Of a stretch of 64,000 nt of DNA, positions 36,141-48,320 are shown piece by piece. The notes under the pieces are model-generated. The model ran no database searches, was not told the origin of the DNA, and saw nothing but the letters and a program-made list of their open reading frames with translations. Source of the stretch: Anomaloglossus baeobatrachus (lineage: Eukaryota > Chordata > Amphibia > Anura > Aromobatidae); contig NC_134357.1 of the NCBI RefSeq assembly GCF_048569485.1, positions 359,246,427 through 359,310,426 of the forward strand, given 5' to 3'. The translations under genes were made by a program, and so were the position numbers. How positions within the stretch are numbered: the first letter of the stretch is position 1; each line of letters starts with the position of its first letter.

Positions 36141-36479
36141 TAGAGATGAACAAACCCAATATTCAGTGTTTGGTTTTCGGGCTGAACACCGAATTTAAAA
36201 TAAAAACAGAGTTCGGTGGTCAGCCCAGTGTAAGTCACATGCAGTGTTTGAAAGACCCACACTGGGGGTAACAACAGCGGGAGGAAATTCAGTGTGCAAC
36301 ACCCCCAAAAATGGAAAAAACCCACCCACCCTCTCCCAGAAGTATTCTGCTTATGTCTGGCTGTATATGGGCGGAGACTCGAAATGCTAATCAGTGGGGT
36401 TCGGGCCAAGTCCAAATCAGTGGAGGTACAGTTCAGCTGCAGCTGCTGAACCGAACTTCCATGGGTTTGCTCATCTTTA
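36141..36479. mobile_element. hAT MITE with TAGAGATGA ends
   Basis: 339 bp, beginning TAGAGATGAACAAACCC and ending GGGTTTGCTCATCTTTA, flanked by TTTAGGAC at 36133-36140 and TTTAGAAC at 36480-36487, an 8-base duplication with one change. The ends match those of the 18-kb hAT element at 38098, so it could be a passenger of the same transposase type. No coding capacity. Confidence 0.8.
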
Positions 36480-36487
36480 TTTAGAAC

Positions 36488-37003
36488 CTTGCCAATGAGG
36501 TTTACAACTACAAGGGGAGGGGGAATGAGCCAGTAGGAGAGTGTAGGAAATGCTCTCATGACTGCGTAGCAGCAGAAGGATTATGTTTGATTTTAAGACT
36601 TTATGAAGAAGTAGTTTTCAGGTTGTTTTTGAAGGTTGTAATGGTGATGGGGAGTCATGAGGAATGAACAAAAGAGTTTGTCAACACAAATGACAAGAAG
36701 AAAGCAAGGTAGAAAAACTTATGATGACCAGAGATTGCTCATGGGGTGGTGTTGGGAAATTACGTCAGAGATGTATAAAGGGAGAAGGTTATAATAAAGA
36801 GTAAATTTTTTTTAATTGAATTCAATAGCCACTGTGCAGCGGAGTTGAGAGTGGCTTGGAGAGGTGCAGGAGTGTTGGATGGGACACAGAAGAGGAATGT
36901 ATTGCTGTAGGCTAGGTTGAGGATGATGAGGGCAACTTGTTGATTTGAGGTCGAAGCAAGAGCAGATTCAATAAATGTTTGTTGAGGTGGAGATCTTGGA
37001 TGT
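36488..37003. repeat. Degenerate interspersed repeat
   Basis: No gene. GA-rich wording such as GAGGTGCAGGAGTGTTGGA and AGGATGATGAGGG resembles a widespread vertebrate repeat. Related wording (AAATGGTCAGCTGTG, GAAGGAAGAAGACAGAG) appears at about 58240-58310. Limits and class not resolved. Confidence 0.3.
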
Positions 37004-37011
37004 GTGATATA

Positions 37012-37272
37012 TAGTTATGCAAGCACTACCATTTTTGTATGCTCAGTGGTCGTTAAGAGCAGTTGGATACTCGGGTGGGAGCGACTTGAGCACCCGAGTA
37101 TATGCAAGTCAATGGTGGACTCAAGCATTTTTCCTGGAAATCTTCTGGAAAAATGCTTGAGTCCCCCATTAATTTCCATTACACTTTGGTGCTCATGTTG
37201 CTCCCATCCTAGCATCCAACTGCTCTTAACAATGACCGAGCTACCGAGAATGGTAGAGCTTGCTCATCACTA
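37012..37272. mobile_element. hAT MITE, TAG(T/C)ATGAGCAAGC type
   Basis: 261 bp, beginning TAGTTATGCAAGCACTACC and ending GGTAGAGCTTGCTCATCACTA, flanked by GTGATATA at 37004-37011 and GTGGTATG at 37273-37280 (6 of 8 match). The interior is itself an inverted repeat: GAGCAGTTGGATACTCGGG against ATCCAACTGCTC. Confidence 0.65.
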
Positions 37273-37339
37273 GTGGTATGAAAGGTGCAACCTAAAGTTA
37301 TACTGAGGCAGCAGACTGAGGAAAGTGAGGAGACATTAA

Positions 37340-38090
37340 GGCTATGTCCGCACTTTGCGTCGAAGTAGTTGCAGTTCTAAACGCATCCTTTGGCAGAAAT
37401 GGTTTTTGCCAAAGTTGCTTTTGACCACAAAAACGCGGTAAATACGCGTGCGTTTTTACCGCGTTTTAGCGCTTTTTACCTGCTTTTCCATTGCTTAAAG
37501 TCAGATGTGTTTTGATTAAAGAGACACTACTAAATAAAGTTTTAACATACAAAAACTAAGACAAAATGAAAAAAAATATAATTATATACGGTAAATCATA
37601 AAGATAATAGATATATTTAATATAATTATAGCAGTTTTATACTATTTATGGCTAAAATAACAATAAATTAATATTTTTCATTAATTTAATTGTCGGACTA
37701 TGTGTGTGTGTAAAGGGACATATCATTCCATTATTTTGATGTCATAAACGCATGCATTTATGTAGACCAAAACGCATGTTTTCAGCAGCTCAAAAGCTTG
37801 TAAAACGCTGGAATTTTGATGTTGCTTGCTTTTTGCAACTTCTCATTGACTTCAATATTAGCAAAACGCAGCACAAATGGCAAAAACAATTGACATGCTG
37901 CTTCTTTGAACGCTGAGTTTTTGCCCAAAATTATGCAAATTAAAAGCAGCGTTTTGAACAGCAAAGTGCGGACAAGAAATCCCCTTTTCCCATAGACTTT
38001 GCTTGAAAATCAAAACGCATGCCTTTTGGCATGAAAACGCTGCAGTTCAATACGCTGCGGAAACGCAGGTAAAAACGCAAAGACATAGCC
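37340..38090. mobile_element. Harbinger-like MITE, GGCTATGTC ends
   Basis: 751 bp, beginning GGCTATGTCCGCACTTTGCG and ending CGCAAAGACATAGCC, with TAA at 37337-37339 and 38091-38093. The interior is full of AAAACGC/GCGTTTT words and is AT-rich in the middle. Its right edge is exactly where the 18-kb hAT element inserted. Confidence 0.75.
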
Positions 38091-38170
38091 TAAAGATTAG
38101 AGTTGAGCGCGGTTCGTGGTTCGTGGTTCTCCAGTTCGCGGCTCGAGTGATTTTGGGGCATGTTCTAGAT

Positions 38171-38213
38171 CGAACTAGAACTCGAGCTTTTTGCAAAAGC
38201 TCGGTAGTTCTAG
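38171..38213. repeat. Subterminal hairpin at the left end of the hAT element
   Basis: CTAGAACTCGAGCTTTT (from 38175) pairs imperfectly with AAAAGCTCGGTAGTTCTAG (from 38195). GTTCGAGAACGGTTC words follow. The right end has an even longer palindrome of similar composition, so both ends may be marked for transposase binding; that is inference. Confidence 0.5.
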
Positions 38214-38542
38214 AAACGTTCGAGAACGGTTCTAGCAGCCAAAAAACAGCTAAATCATAGCTTGGTTTCTGCTGTAATAGTGTAAGTCACTCTGTGAATC
38301 AAACTATTATCACATTTCAGTGTATAGTGTGCGTGAACAGCGCCTTCAGATCACTGCTGTTTCTATAATGGCGATCGCCATTTTTTTTTTTTTTTTTTCT
38401 TGTCTTCCTTCCCTAAGCGCGCGCGTCTTGTGGGGCGGGCCAGCATGTCAGCCAATCCCAGACACACACACAGCTAAGTGGACTTTGAGCCAGAGAAGCA
38501 ACGGCATGTGTGATAGGATCTGCATGTCACATGTCCCTGCAT

Positions 38543-38549
38543 TATAAAA
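38543..38549 (+). promoter_or_regulatory. TATA-type box, candidate transposase promoter
   Basis: TATAAAA stands 445 bases inside the left end of the hAT element, in an otherwise GC-rich leader. It is the only such box between the left end and the first array. If it is used, transcription would start near 38575 and run through the 138-bp array before reaching the transposase ATG at 44426. Confidence 0.35.
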
Positions 38550-38916
38550 CCGGACATTTTCTTCACGGACGCCATTATCTGCCTTCTGCGTCTTTGGTGT
38601 CAGACATCACTGTCGCAGCTCCGTCTTCCTGAGTCCTATAGCCGATACAGCTGTATGCGCTGCATACACAGCGTTAGACAGCTTAGGGAGAGCACTTTAT
38701 AGCAGTCCTTTTAAGGGCTCCAACCGGCAGGGTCAGAGAGCCATAGGTGACAGGTCCTGCAAACAGCAACAGCGTCTGTGTAGCCCAGGTCAGGGATTTC
38801 CTACCTGCATTTCACCATTAGGAGGGAATAGAAAGGCAGTCTTCCATTCCTCTACCCAGAGCACCACAATCCTGCCACTGTACCCTCTTGTCCTCTGCAC
38901 ACTCCAACTGATAACT

Positions 38917-41900
38917 AAGCCATTATACTAGCAAACACTCAGTGTACCTAGTGGCATCCTATACGTGGCTATTGGACTTTGCTATAGTCCCACTAGTGCA
39001 AAGACATTTGCAGAGCGCGTCTGCCTGCATTGCACACTACAACTCATTCTAACCAAGCCATTATACTAGCAAACACTCAGTGTACCTAGTGGCATCCTAT
39101 ACGTGGCTATTGGACTTTGCTATAGTCCCACTAGTGCAAAGACATTTGCAGAGCGCGTCTGCCTGCGTTGCACACTACAACTCATTCTAACCAAGCCATT
39201 ATACTAGCAAACACTCAGTGTACCTAGTGGCATCCTATACGTGGCTATTGGACTTTGCTATAGTCCCACTAGTGCAAAGACATTTGCAGAGCGCGTCTGC
39301 CTGCGTTGCACACTACAACTCATTCTAACCAAGCCATTATACTAGCAAACACTCAGTGTACCTAGTGGCATCCTATACGTGGCTATTGGACTTTGCTATA
39401 GTCCCACTAGTGCAAAGACATTTGCAGAGCGCGTCTGCCTGCGTTGCACACTACAACTCATTCTAACCAAGCCATTATACTAGCAAACACTCAGTGTACC
39501 TAGTGGCATCCTATACGTGGCTATTGGACTTTGCTATAGTCCCACTAGTGCAAAGACATTTGCAGAGCGCGTCTGCCTGCGTTGCACACTACAACTCATT
39601 CTAACCAAGCCATTATACTAGCAAACACTCAGTGTACCTAGTGGCATCCTATACGTGGCTATTGGACTTTGCTATAGTCCCACTAGTGCAAAGACATTTG
39701 CAGAGCGCGTCTGCCTGCGTTGCACACTACAACTCATTCTAACCAAGCCATTATACTAGCAAACACTCAGTGTACCTAGTGGCATCCTATACGTGGCTAT
39801 TGGACTTTGCTATAGTCCCACTAGTGCAAAGACATTTGCAGAGCGCGTCTGCCTGCGTTGCACACTACAACTCATTCTAACCAAGCCATTATACTAGCAA
39901 ACACTCAGTGTACCTAGTGGCATCCTATACGTGGCTATTGGACTTTGCTATAGTCCCACTAGTGCAAAGACATTTGCAGAGCGCGTCTGCCTGCGTTGCA
40001 CACTACAACTCATTCTAACCAAGCCATTATACTAGCAAACACTCAGTGTACCTAGTGGCATCCTATACGTGGCTATTGGACTTTGCTATAGTCCCACTAG
40101 TGCAAAGACATTTGCAGAGCGCGTCTGCCTGCGTTGCACACTACAACTCATTCTAACCAAGCCATTATACTAGCAAACACTCAGTGTACCTAGTGGCATC
40201 CTATACGTGGCTATTGGACTTTGCTATAGTCCCACTAGTGCAAAGACATTTGCAGAGCGCGTCTGCCTGCGTTGCACACTACAACTCATTCTAACCAAGC
40301 CATTATACTAGCAAACACTCAGTGTACCTAGTGGCATCCTATACGTGGCTATTGGACTTTGCTATAGTCCCACTAGTGCAAAGACATTTGCAGAGCGCGT
40401 CTGCCTGCGTTGCACACTACAACTCATTCTAACCAAGCCATTATACTAGCAAACACTCAGTGTACCTAGTGGCATCCTATACGTGGCTATTGGACTTTGC
40501 TATAGTCCCACTAGTGCAAAGACATTTGCAGAGCGCGTCTGCCTGCGTTGCACACTACAACTCATTCTAACCAAGCCATTATACTAGCAAACACTCAGTG
40601 TACCTAGTGGCATCCTATACGTGGCTATTGGACTTTGCTATAGTCCCACTAGTGCAAAGACATTTGCAGAGCGCGTCTGCCTGCGTTGCACACTACAACT
40701 CATTCTAACCAAGCCATTATACTAGCAAACACTCAGTGTACCTAGTGGCATCCTATACGTGGCTATTGGACTTTGCTATAGTCCCACTAGTGCAAAGACA
40801 TTTGCAGAGCGCGTCTGCCTGCGTTGCACACTACAACTCATTCTAACCAAGCCATTATACTAGCAAACACTCAGTGTACCTAGTGGCATCCTATACGTGG
40901 CTATTGGACTTTGCTATAGTCCCACTAGTGCAAAGACATTTGCAGAGCGCGTCTGCCTGCGTTGCACACTACAACTCATTCTAACCAAGCCATTATACTA
41001 GCAAACACTCAGTGTACCTAGTGGCATCCTATACGTGGCTATTGGACTTTGCTATAGTCCCACTAGTGCAAAGACATTTGCAGAGCGCGTCTGCCTGCGT
41101 TGCACACTACAACTCATTCTAACCAAGCCATTATACTAGCAAACACTCAGTGTACCTAGTGGCATCCTATACGTGGCTATTGGACTTTGCTATAGTCCCA
41201 CTAGTGCAAAGACATTTGCAGAGCGCGTCTGCCTGCGTTGCACACTACAACTCATTCTAACCAAGCCATTATACTAGCAAACACTCAGTGTACCTAGTGG
41301 CATCCTATACGTGGCTATTGGACTTTGCTATAGTCCCACTAGTGCAAAGACATTTGCAGAGCGCGTCTGCCTGCGTTGCACACTACAACTCATTCTAACC
41401 AAGCCATTATACTAGCAAACACTCAGTGTACCTAGTGGCATCCTATACGTGGCTATTGGACTTTGCTATAGTCCCACTAGTGCAAAGACATTTGCAGAGC
41501 GCGTCTGCCTGCGTTGCACACTACAACTCATTCTAACCAAGCCATTATACTAGCAAACACTCAGTGTACCTAGTGGCATCCTATACGTGGCTATTGGACT
41601 TTGCTATAGTCCCACTAGTGCAAAGACATTTGCAGAGCGCGTCTGCCTGCGTTGCACACTACAACTCATTCTAACCAAGCCATTATACTAGCAAACACTC
41701 AGTGTACCTAGTGGCATCCTATACGTGGCTATTGGACTTTGCTATAGTCCCACTAGTGCAAAGACATTTGCAGAGCGCGTCTGCCTGCGTTGCACACTAC
41801 AACTCATTCTAACCAAGCCATTATACTAGCAAACACTCAGTGTACCTAGTGGCATCCTATACGTGGCTATTGGACTTTGCTATAGTCCCACTAGTGCAAA

Positions 41901-44296
41901 GACATTTGCAGAGCGCGTCTGCCTGCGTTGCACACTACAACTCATTCTAACCAAGCCATTATACTAGCAAACACTCAGTGTACCTAGTGGCATCCTATAC
42001 GTGGCTATTGGACTTTGCTATAGTCCCACTAGTGCAAAGACATTTGCAGAGCGCGTCTGCCTGCGTTGCACACTACAACTCATTCTAACCAAGCCATTAT
42101 ACTAGCAAACACTCAGTGTACCTAGTGGCATCCTATACGTGGCTATTGGACTTTGCTATAGTCCCACTAGTGCAAAGACATTTGCAGAGCGCGTCTGCCT
42201 GCGTTGCACACTACAACTCATTCTAACCAAGCCATTATACTAGCAAACACTCAGTGTACCTAGTGGCATCCTATACGTGGCTATTGGACTTTGCTATAGT
42301 CCCACTAGTGCAAAGACATTTGCAGAGCGCGTCTGCCTGCGTTGCACACTACAACTCATTCTAACCAAGCCATTATACTAGCAAACACTCAGTGTACCTA
42401 GTGGCATCCTATACGTGGCTATTGGACTTTGCTATAGTCCCACTAGTGCAAAGACATTTGCAGAGCGCGTCTGCCTGCGTTGCACACTACAACTCATTCT
42501 AACCAAGCCATTATACTAGCAAACACTCAGTGTACCTAGTGGCATCCTATACGTGGCTATTGGACTTTGCTATAGTCCCACTAGTGCAAAGACATTTGCA
42601 GAGGGCGTCTGCCTGCGTTGCACACTACAACTCATTCTAACCAAGCCATTATACTAGCAAACACTCAGTGTACCTAGTGGCATCCTATACGTGGCTATTG
42701 GACTTTGCTATAGTCCCACTAGTGCAAAGACATTTGCAGAGCGCGTCTGCCTGCGTTGCACACTACAACTCATTCTAACCAAGCCATTATACTAGCAAAC
42801 ACTCAGTGTACCTAGTGGCATCCTATACGTGGCTATTGGACTTTGCTATAGTCCCACTAGTGCAAAGACATTTGCAGAGCGCGTCTGCCTGCGTTGCACA
42901 CTACAACTCATTCTAACCAAGCCATTATACTAGCAAACACTCAGTGTACCTAGTGGCATCCTATACGTGGCTATTGGACTTTGCTATAGTCCCACTAGTG
43001 CAAAGACATTTGCAGAGCGCGTCTGCCTGCGTTGCACACTACAACTCATTCTAACCAAGCCATTATACTAGCAAACACTCAGTGTACCTAGTGGCATCCT
43101 ATACGTGGCTATTGGACTTTGCTATAGTCCCACTAGTGCAAAGACATTTGCAGAGCGCGTCTGCCTGCGTTGCACACTACAACTCATTCTAACCAAGCCA
43201 TTATACTAGCAAACACTCAGTGTACCTAGTGGCATCCTATACGTGGCTATTGGACTTTGCTATAGTCCCACTAGTGCAAAGACATTTGCAGAGCGCGTCT
43301 GCCTGCGTTGCACACTACAACTCATTCTAACCAAGCCATTATACTAGCAAACACTCAGTGTACCTAGTGGCATCCTATACGTGGCTATTGGACTTTGCTA
43401 TAGTCCCACTAGTGCAAAGACATTTGCAGAGCGCGTCTGCCTGCGTTGCACACTACAACTCATTCTAACCAAGCCATTATACTAGCAAACACTCAGTGTA
43501 CCTAGTGGCATCCTATACGTGGCTATTGGACTTTGCTATAGTCCCACTAGTGCAAAGACATTTGCAGAGCGCGTCTGCCTGCGTTGCACACTACAACTCA
43601 TTCTAACCAAGCCATTATACTAGCAAACACTCAGTGTACCTAGTGGCATCCTATACGTGGCTATTGGACTTTGCTATAGTCCCACTAGTGCAAAGACATT
43701 TGCAGAGCGCGTCTGCCTGCGTTGCACACTACAACTCATTCTAACCAAGCCATTATACTAGCAAACACTCAGTGTACCTAGTGGCATCCTATACGTGGCT
43801 ATTGGACTTTGCTATAGTCCCACTAGTGCAAAGACATTTGCAGAGCGCGTCTGCCTGCGTTGCACACTACAACTCATTCTAACCAAGCCATTATACTAGC
43901 AAACACTCAGTGTACCTAGTGGCATCCTATACGTGGCTATTGGACTTTGCTATAGTCCCACTAGTGCAAAGACATTTGCAGAGCGCGTCTGCCTGCGTTG
44001 CACACTACAACTCATTCTAACCAAGCCATTATACTAGCAAACACTCAGTGTACCTAGTGGCATCCTATACGTGGCTATTGGACTTTGCTATAGTCCCACT
44101 AGTGCAAAGACATTTGCAGAGCGCGTCTGCCTGCGTTGCACACTACAACTCATTCTAACCAAGCCATTATACTAGCAAACACTCAGTGTACCTAGTGGCA
44201 TCCTATACGTGGCTATTGGACTTTGCTATAGTCCCACTAGTGCAAAGACATTTGCAGCACGTCTGCCTGCGTTGCACACTCCAACTAATTATAACT
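38917..44296 (+). repeat. 138-bp satellite array inside the hAT element, about 39 units
   Basis: The word AAGCCATTATAC recurs every 138 bases from 38917 to 44161, giving 39 units. Units look almost identical by eye. Exceptions are GCATTGC for GCGTTGC in unit 1, GAGGGCG for GAGCGCG near 42601, and a 2-base-shorter, more diverged last unit. The flanks on both sides share GCACACTCCAACT, so the unit grew out of this leader sequence. It encodes no long frame. It lies between the candidate promoter and the transposase ATG. Confidence 0.97.
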
Positions 44297-44400
44297 AAGT
44301 TGCATTGTCAGGGATATTTATTCTTTATTATTCTGCTGTTAATAAAGCTAGACCACCACTGCAATCTTCACCACCTCTCAATTTTTACTACCACATTTTC

Positions 44401-44402
44401 AG
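44401..44402 (+). promoter_or_regulatory. Candidate 3' splice site before the transposase ATG
   Basis: A pyrimidine-rich tract with CTACCACATTTTC precedes AG 24 bases upstream of the ATG at 44426. Used with a donor in the leader (for example AGGTGACA near 38744), it would remove the whole 138-bp array as an intron. Inferred from sequence only. Confidence 0.3.
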
Positions 44403-44425
44403 TCCACAATCTTGTCGCAATCAAC

Positions 44426-47400
44426 ATGAGTGGCAAAATGACAGATGCTGGTGGAAAGGGGAAGAGGCGTGGTGGAAAAGGCAAAAAAGGTTTTGTCCGT
44501 GGGGAAGGTGGCAAAGCTCCATTATCATCTGCTGAAGATAGACCATCTACCAGCAAAAGTAAGATGTCTACTACTTACCGTGGACAATCCGATGTGCTCC
44601 CTTTTTTACGGACACGAACAACAGGAAGAAAGGTAGATGATGGGCAAAAAAGGAAAATGCTTGAATGGATCTCAAGTGGTCCAACAAGTGCCCTCTCAGC
44701 CACTTCAAGTACCGCATCCAAAAAACACCAGTCCTCTGAGTTGTCATCCCAATCACACTTGATTTCTCCCAGCTCTGAAGTCTCCATCAGCCCTGCACAG
44801 TATGGTGGAACTGAGATGGCTGAGTCTGCAGAGCTGTTCAGTCACACTATAGCCTGGGAATCAGAGGTCTGCTCCCAAGCTACAGTGAGTACAGAACAGG
44901 AAATGGTCTGCAGTGATGCCCAGAACCTTTGTGACTCAGATTCAGGCCGTGAGGACCAAGTTTCTGAGCATAATGTTGACCCTTTGTCACAAACTGTAAC
45001 ACCTGTGGTTATAGACAATGAGGAACATACTGATGAAGATGAGACGCAGATACCCGATTGGGATGACAACTTAAATATTCCGTCAGGGCAAGAAGAGGCT
45101 CGGTCTGAGGGGGAGGGGAGTGCAAACACAACAATTGATGATGACGTTCTAGATCCCACCTACTGTCAACCCCCAGTCAGGCACTCGAGGAGGTCAACAG
45201 AGGCGGTGGAGGAGGATGCAACCGACGACGAAGTTACCTTGCGCCTTCCTGGACAGAGTCGGAGCACTGGTAGCACGTCTACAACTGCATCCTCAGCCAC
45301 CACTCTGCCTATGAGCATTATTCGGGGTGGATCAACAGGTCGCATGGCCTCTAAGCCTTGCCTAGCCTGGTCCTTTTTTCACATCGAAAAAGATCGCCCA
45401 ACTCATGTGATATGTAACATTTGTCATGATTCTCTTAGTAGAGGTCAAAAGCTCAGCAGTTTGACAACTTCTTCCATGAATCGTCACATGAATAAATATC
45501 ATAAGTCCCGGTGGGAAGCTCACCGTGCTGCAATGCGGCCTAGCGGAGCGAACCATCCACCGCCCGCCCCTTCCACTGCATCCGCGCGCTCTTCATCTTC
45601 TAGGACTGTGGGGACAGCTGCCACACCTGTTTTTCCACGCAAAACTTCCACCACTGTAACCGCAACAGGCAGTTTGCTTGTAAGGTCGTCAGTTGGTTTG
45701 GAAGGGGAAACAAGTGAGTGTGTACAGCTCTCTCAGACATCGATAGCACCAACGTTGGATGAAGGCAACATCATGTCTCCGCCTGCACTTTCCTCACAAA
45801 CCTGCATTTTTCCAGGGACACCCTACTCAACACCGTCTACACACAGCAGCCAGATCTCTGTCCCTCAGATGTGGTCAAATAAAAGGCCACTTCCTCCGAC
45901 CCATGACAAAGCTAAGAGGTTGACTCTATCCCTCTGTAAGCTGTTGGCTACCGAAATGCTGCCTTTCCGCCTAGTGGACACACAGGATTTTAGAGACCTT
46001 ATGTCTGTCGCTGTGCCCCAGTACCAGATGCCTAGTCGCCACTACTTCTCTAAGAAAGGTGTGCCCGCGCTACACCAGCATGTCGCACACAACATCACCG
46101 CTTCCTTGAGAAACTCTGTGTGTGAACGGGTGCATTTCACCACCGATACTTGGACCAGTAAGCATGGACAGGGACGTTACATGTCGCTGACTGGGCACTG
46201 GGTAACTATGGTGATAGATGGTGAAGGGTCTGCTGCACAAGTCTTGCCGTCCCCACGACTTGTGTGTCAATCCTCTGTCTGTCCAAGTTCCGCCACTGCT
46301 TCTGCATCCTCCACCTCATCTGGGTCCTCCACCTCCGCCCCAAGCCTGCCTGGTCAGGCCACCAGCGTTCTCACTGCGCAGAAGGAATCACGCACCCCTC
46401 ATTACTATGCTGGCAGCAGAGCGCAACGGCATCAGGCGGTCTTTAGCTTGACATGTCTTGGTAATAAGAGTCACACAGCTGAGGAGTTGTGGTCAGCTTT
46501 GCGGTCCGAGTTTAATAAATGGTTGTCTCCACTCAAACTGCAGCCTGGTAAGGCCGTGTGCGACAATGCTGCAAACCTGGGTGCGGCACTTCGCCTGGGC
46601 AAGGTGACACACGTACCTTGTATGGCTCACGTGTTGAACCTTGTCGTGCAGCAATTTTTAACACACTATCCCGGCCTAGATGGCCTTCTGAACAGGGCAC
46701 GAAAACTGTCAGCTCACTTCCGCCGTTCAAGCGCCGCAGCAGAGCGACTTGCATCGCTCCAGAAGTCTTTCGGCCTGCCGGTTCATCGCCTGAAATGCGA
46801 TGTGGCGACACGCTGGAATTCAACTCTCCACATGTTACAGCGACTGTGGCAGCACCGCAGAGCCCTGGTGCAATACGTCATGACGTATAGCCTGGGCCAA
46901 CGAGATGCAGAGGTGGGGCAGATCACCCTGATGGAGTGGTCTCAGATCAAGGACCTATGCACCCTTCTGCACAGTTTCGACATGGCGACGAATATGTTTA
47001 GCTCTGACAATGCCATTATCAGCATGACGATTCCAGTCATTTACATGCTGGAGCACACGCTAAACACTATTCGGAGTCAGGGGGTGGGACAACATGAAGG
47101 GGAGGAACTACAGGAGGATTCATATGCGCAAGGGACAACAACATCACGAAGGTCCAGACGTTCATGATCACCAACGCAGCAGGCATGGGACCATGGGGGA
47201 CAGGGATCGACAAGGGCGCATAGTAGCAGGCGAAATGTTGAGCAAGGTGCAGGAGAACATGAAGAAATGGAGGACGAACTGTCCATGGACATGGAAGACT
47301 CAGCGGATGAGGGAGACCTTGGTCAAATTTCAGTTGAAAGAGGTTGGGGTCAGATGTCAGAGGAAGAAAGAACGGGTAGCACCTCTATGCCACAAACACA

Positions 47401-48151
47401 GCATGGACTTGGTCCGCATGGCTGCGCAAGACACATGAGTGCCTTTTTGTTGCACTACCTCCAACATGACAGTCGTATTGTCAAAATTAGAAGTGATGAT
47501 GACTACTGGATTGCCACACTATTAGATCCCCGGTACAAGTCCAAATTTTGTGACATAATTCCAGCCATAGAAAGGGACGCACGTATGCAGGAGTATCAGC
47601 AGAAGCTGTTACTAGATCTTAGCTCGGCTTTTCCACCAAACAACCGTGCAGGTGCAGGGAGTGAATCTCCCAGTTGTAACTTGACAAACATGGGACGGTC
47701 TCGTCATCTTCAACAGTCTACCCGTACCAGTAGGACCTTTTCTGGTGCCGGTAACAGCAATTTTATGGAATCTTTTCATAATTTTTTTAGACCCTCTTTT
47801 GCAAGGCCACCAGAGACAACAAGTCTGACACATAGTCAACGGCTGGAGAGGATGATACAGGAGTATCTCCAAATGAACATCGATGCCATGACTGTGCAAC
47901 TGGAGCCTTGCTCCTTTTGGGCTTCAAACCTACAAAAATGGCCAGAGCTCGCAACTTACGCCTTGGAGATTTTGTCGTGTCCAGCTGCCAGCGTTGTCTC
48001 TGAACGTGTATTCAGTGCTGCTGGGTGTGTGCTGACAGATAAGCGCACGCGTCTGTCCAGTGACAATGTGGACAGACTGACGTTCATCAAAATGAACAAG
48101 TCATGGATCCAGAAGGAATTTACTACCCCTGTGTCATCCTGGGGAGAGTAA
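44426..48151 (+). pseudogene. hAT transposase with one in-frame stop
   Basis: The frame from ATG 44426 (MSGKMTDAGGKGKRR) runs 1,241 codons with a single TGA at codon 914 (47165-47167). Residues 1-300 are Ser/Thr-rich and acidic, with a basic start. A BED-type zinc finger follows (C330, C333, H354, H359). The RNase-H-like core shows TTDTWTS with Asp 574 and VCDNAANL with Asp 713, then PCMAHVLNLVVQ and DVATRWNSTLHML. After the stop come LLDPRYKSKF and the hATC dimerisation region PAASVVSERVFSAAG, whose Glu is the expected third catalytic residue. The enzyme cuts and pastes hAT ends. The TGA sits where CGA would fit, a likely CpG-to-TpG change. An upstream frame from 44186 begins inside the satellite and is not the likely start. 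Confidence 0.9.
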
Positions 48152-48320
48152 ATGCTTGTGGATTTGGAATGTGCTTGATGCAAATCAAAACATCCTGTTT
48201 GCAACTAGGGCCCAAGTGCTGCCACTGATGGGGTGGGTGTCTGTGTGGCCCAATTTTTGGAAAAAAGGGAGACTCCGCTTGGAGTAACCCTTGCTTGCTG
48301 TGTTTTTAAAAGAAGCCAAG
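48092..48320 (+). repeat. Founder-like unit: transposase tail plus 3' flank
   Basis: This 229-base stretch starts at ATGAACAAGTCATGG, the codons for the transposase's last residues (MNKSWIQKEF...), crosses the stop at 48149 and runs to the first 234-bp unit. It aligns with the B-type array units (MNKSWVSKDF...) over nearly its whole length. The downstream array therefore seems to have grown by tandem copying of this region. Confidence 0.85.

Noticed and set aside
38917-44296. Regular direct repeats that might suggest a CRISPR array
   Set aside because: The units are contiguous 138-bp copies with no variable spacers, and they lie inside a eukaryotic hAT transposon.
44186-44425. An upstream extension of the transposase frame beginning inside the last 138-bp unit
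   Set aside because: It has hydrophobic, non-conserved wording and starts in satellite DNA. The ATG at 44426 opens a basic, typical N-terminus.
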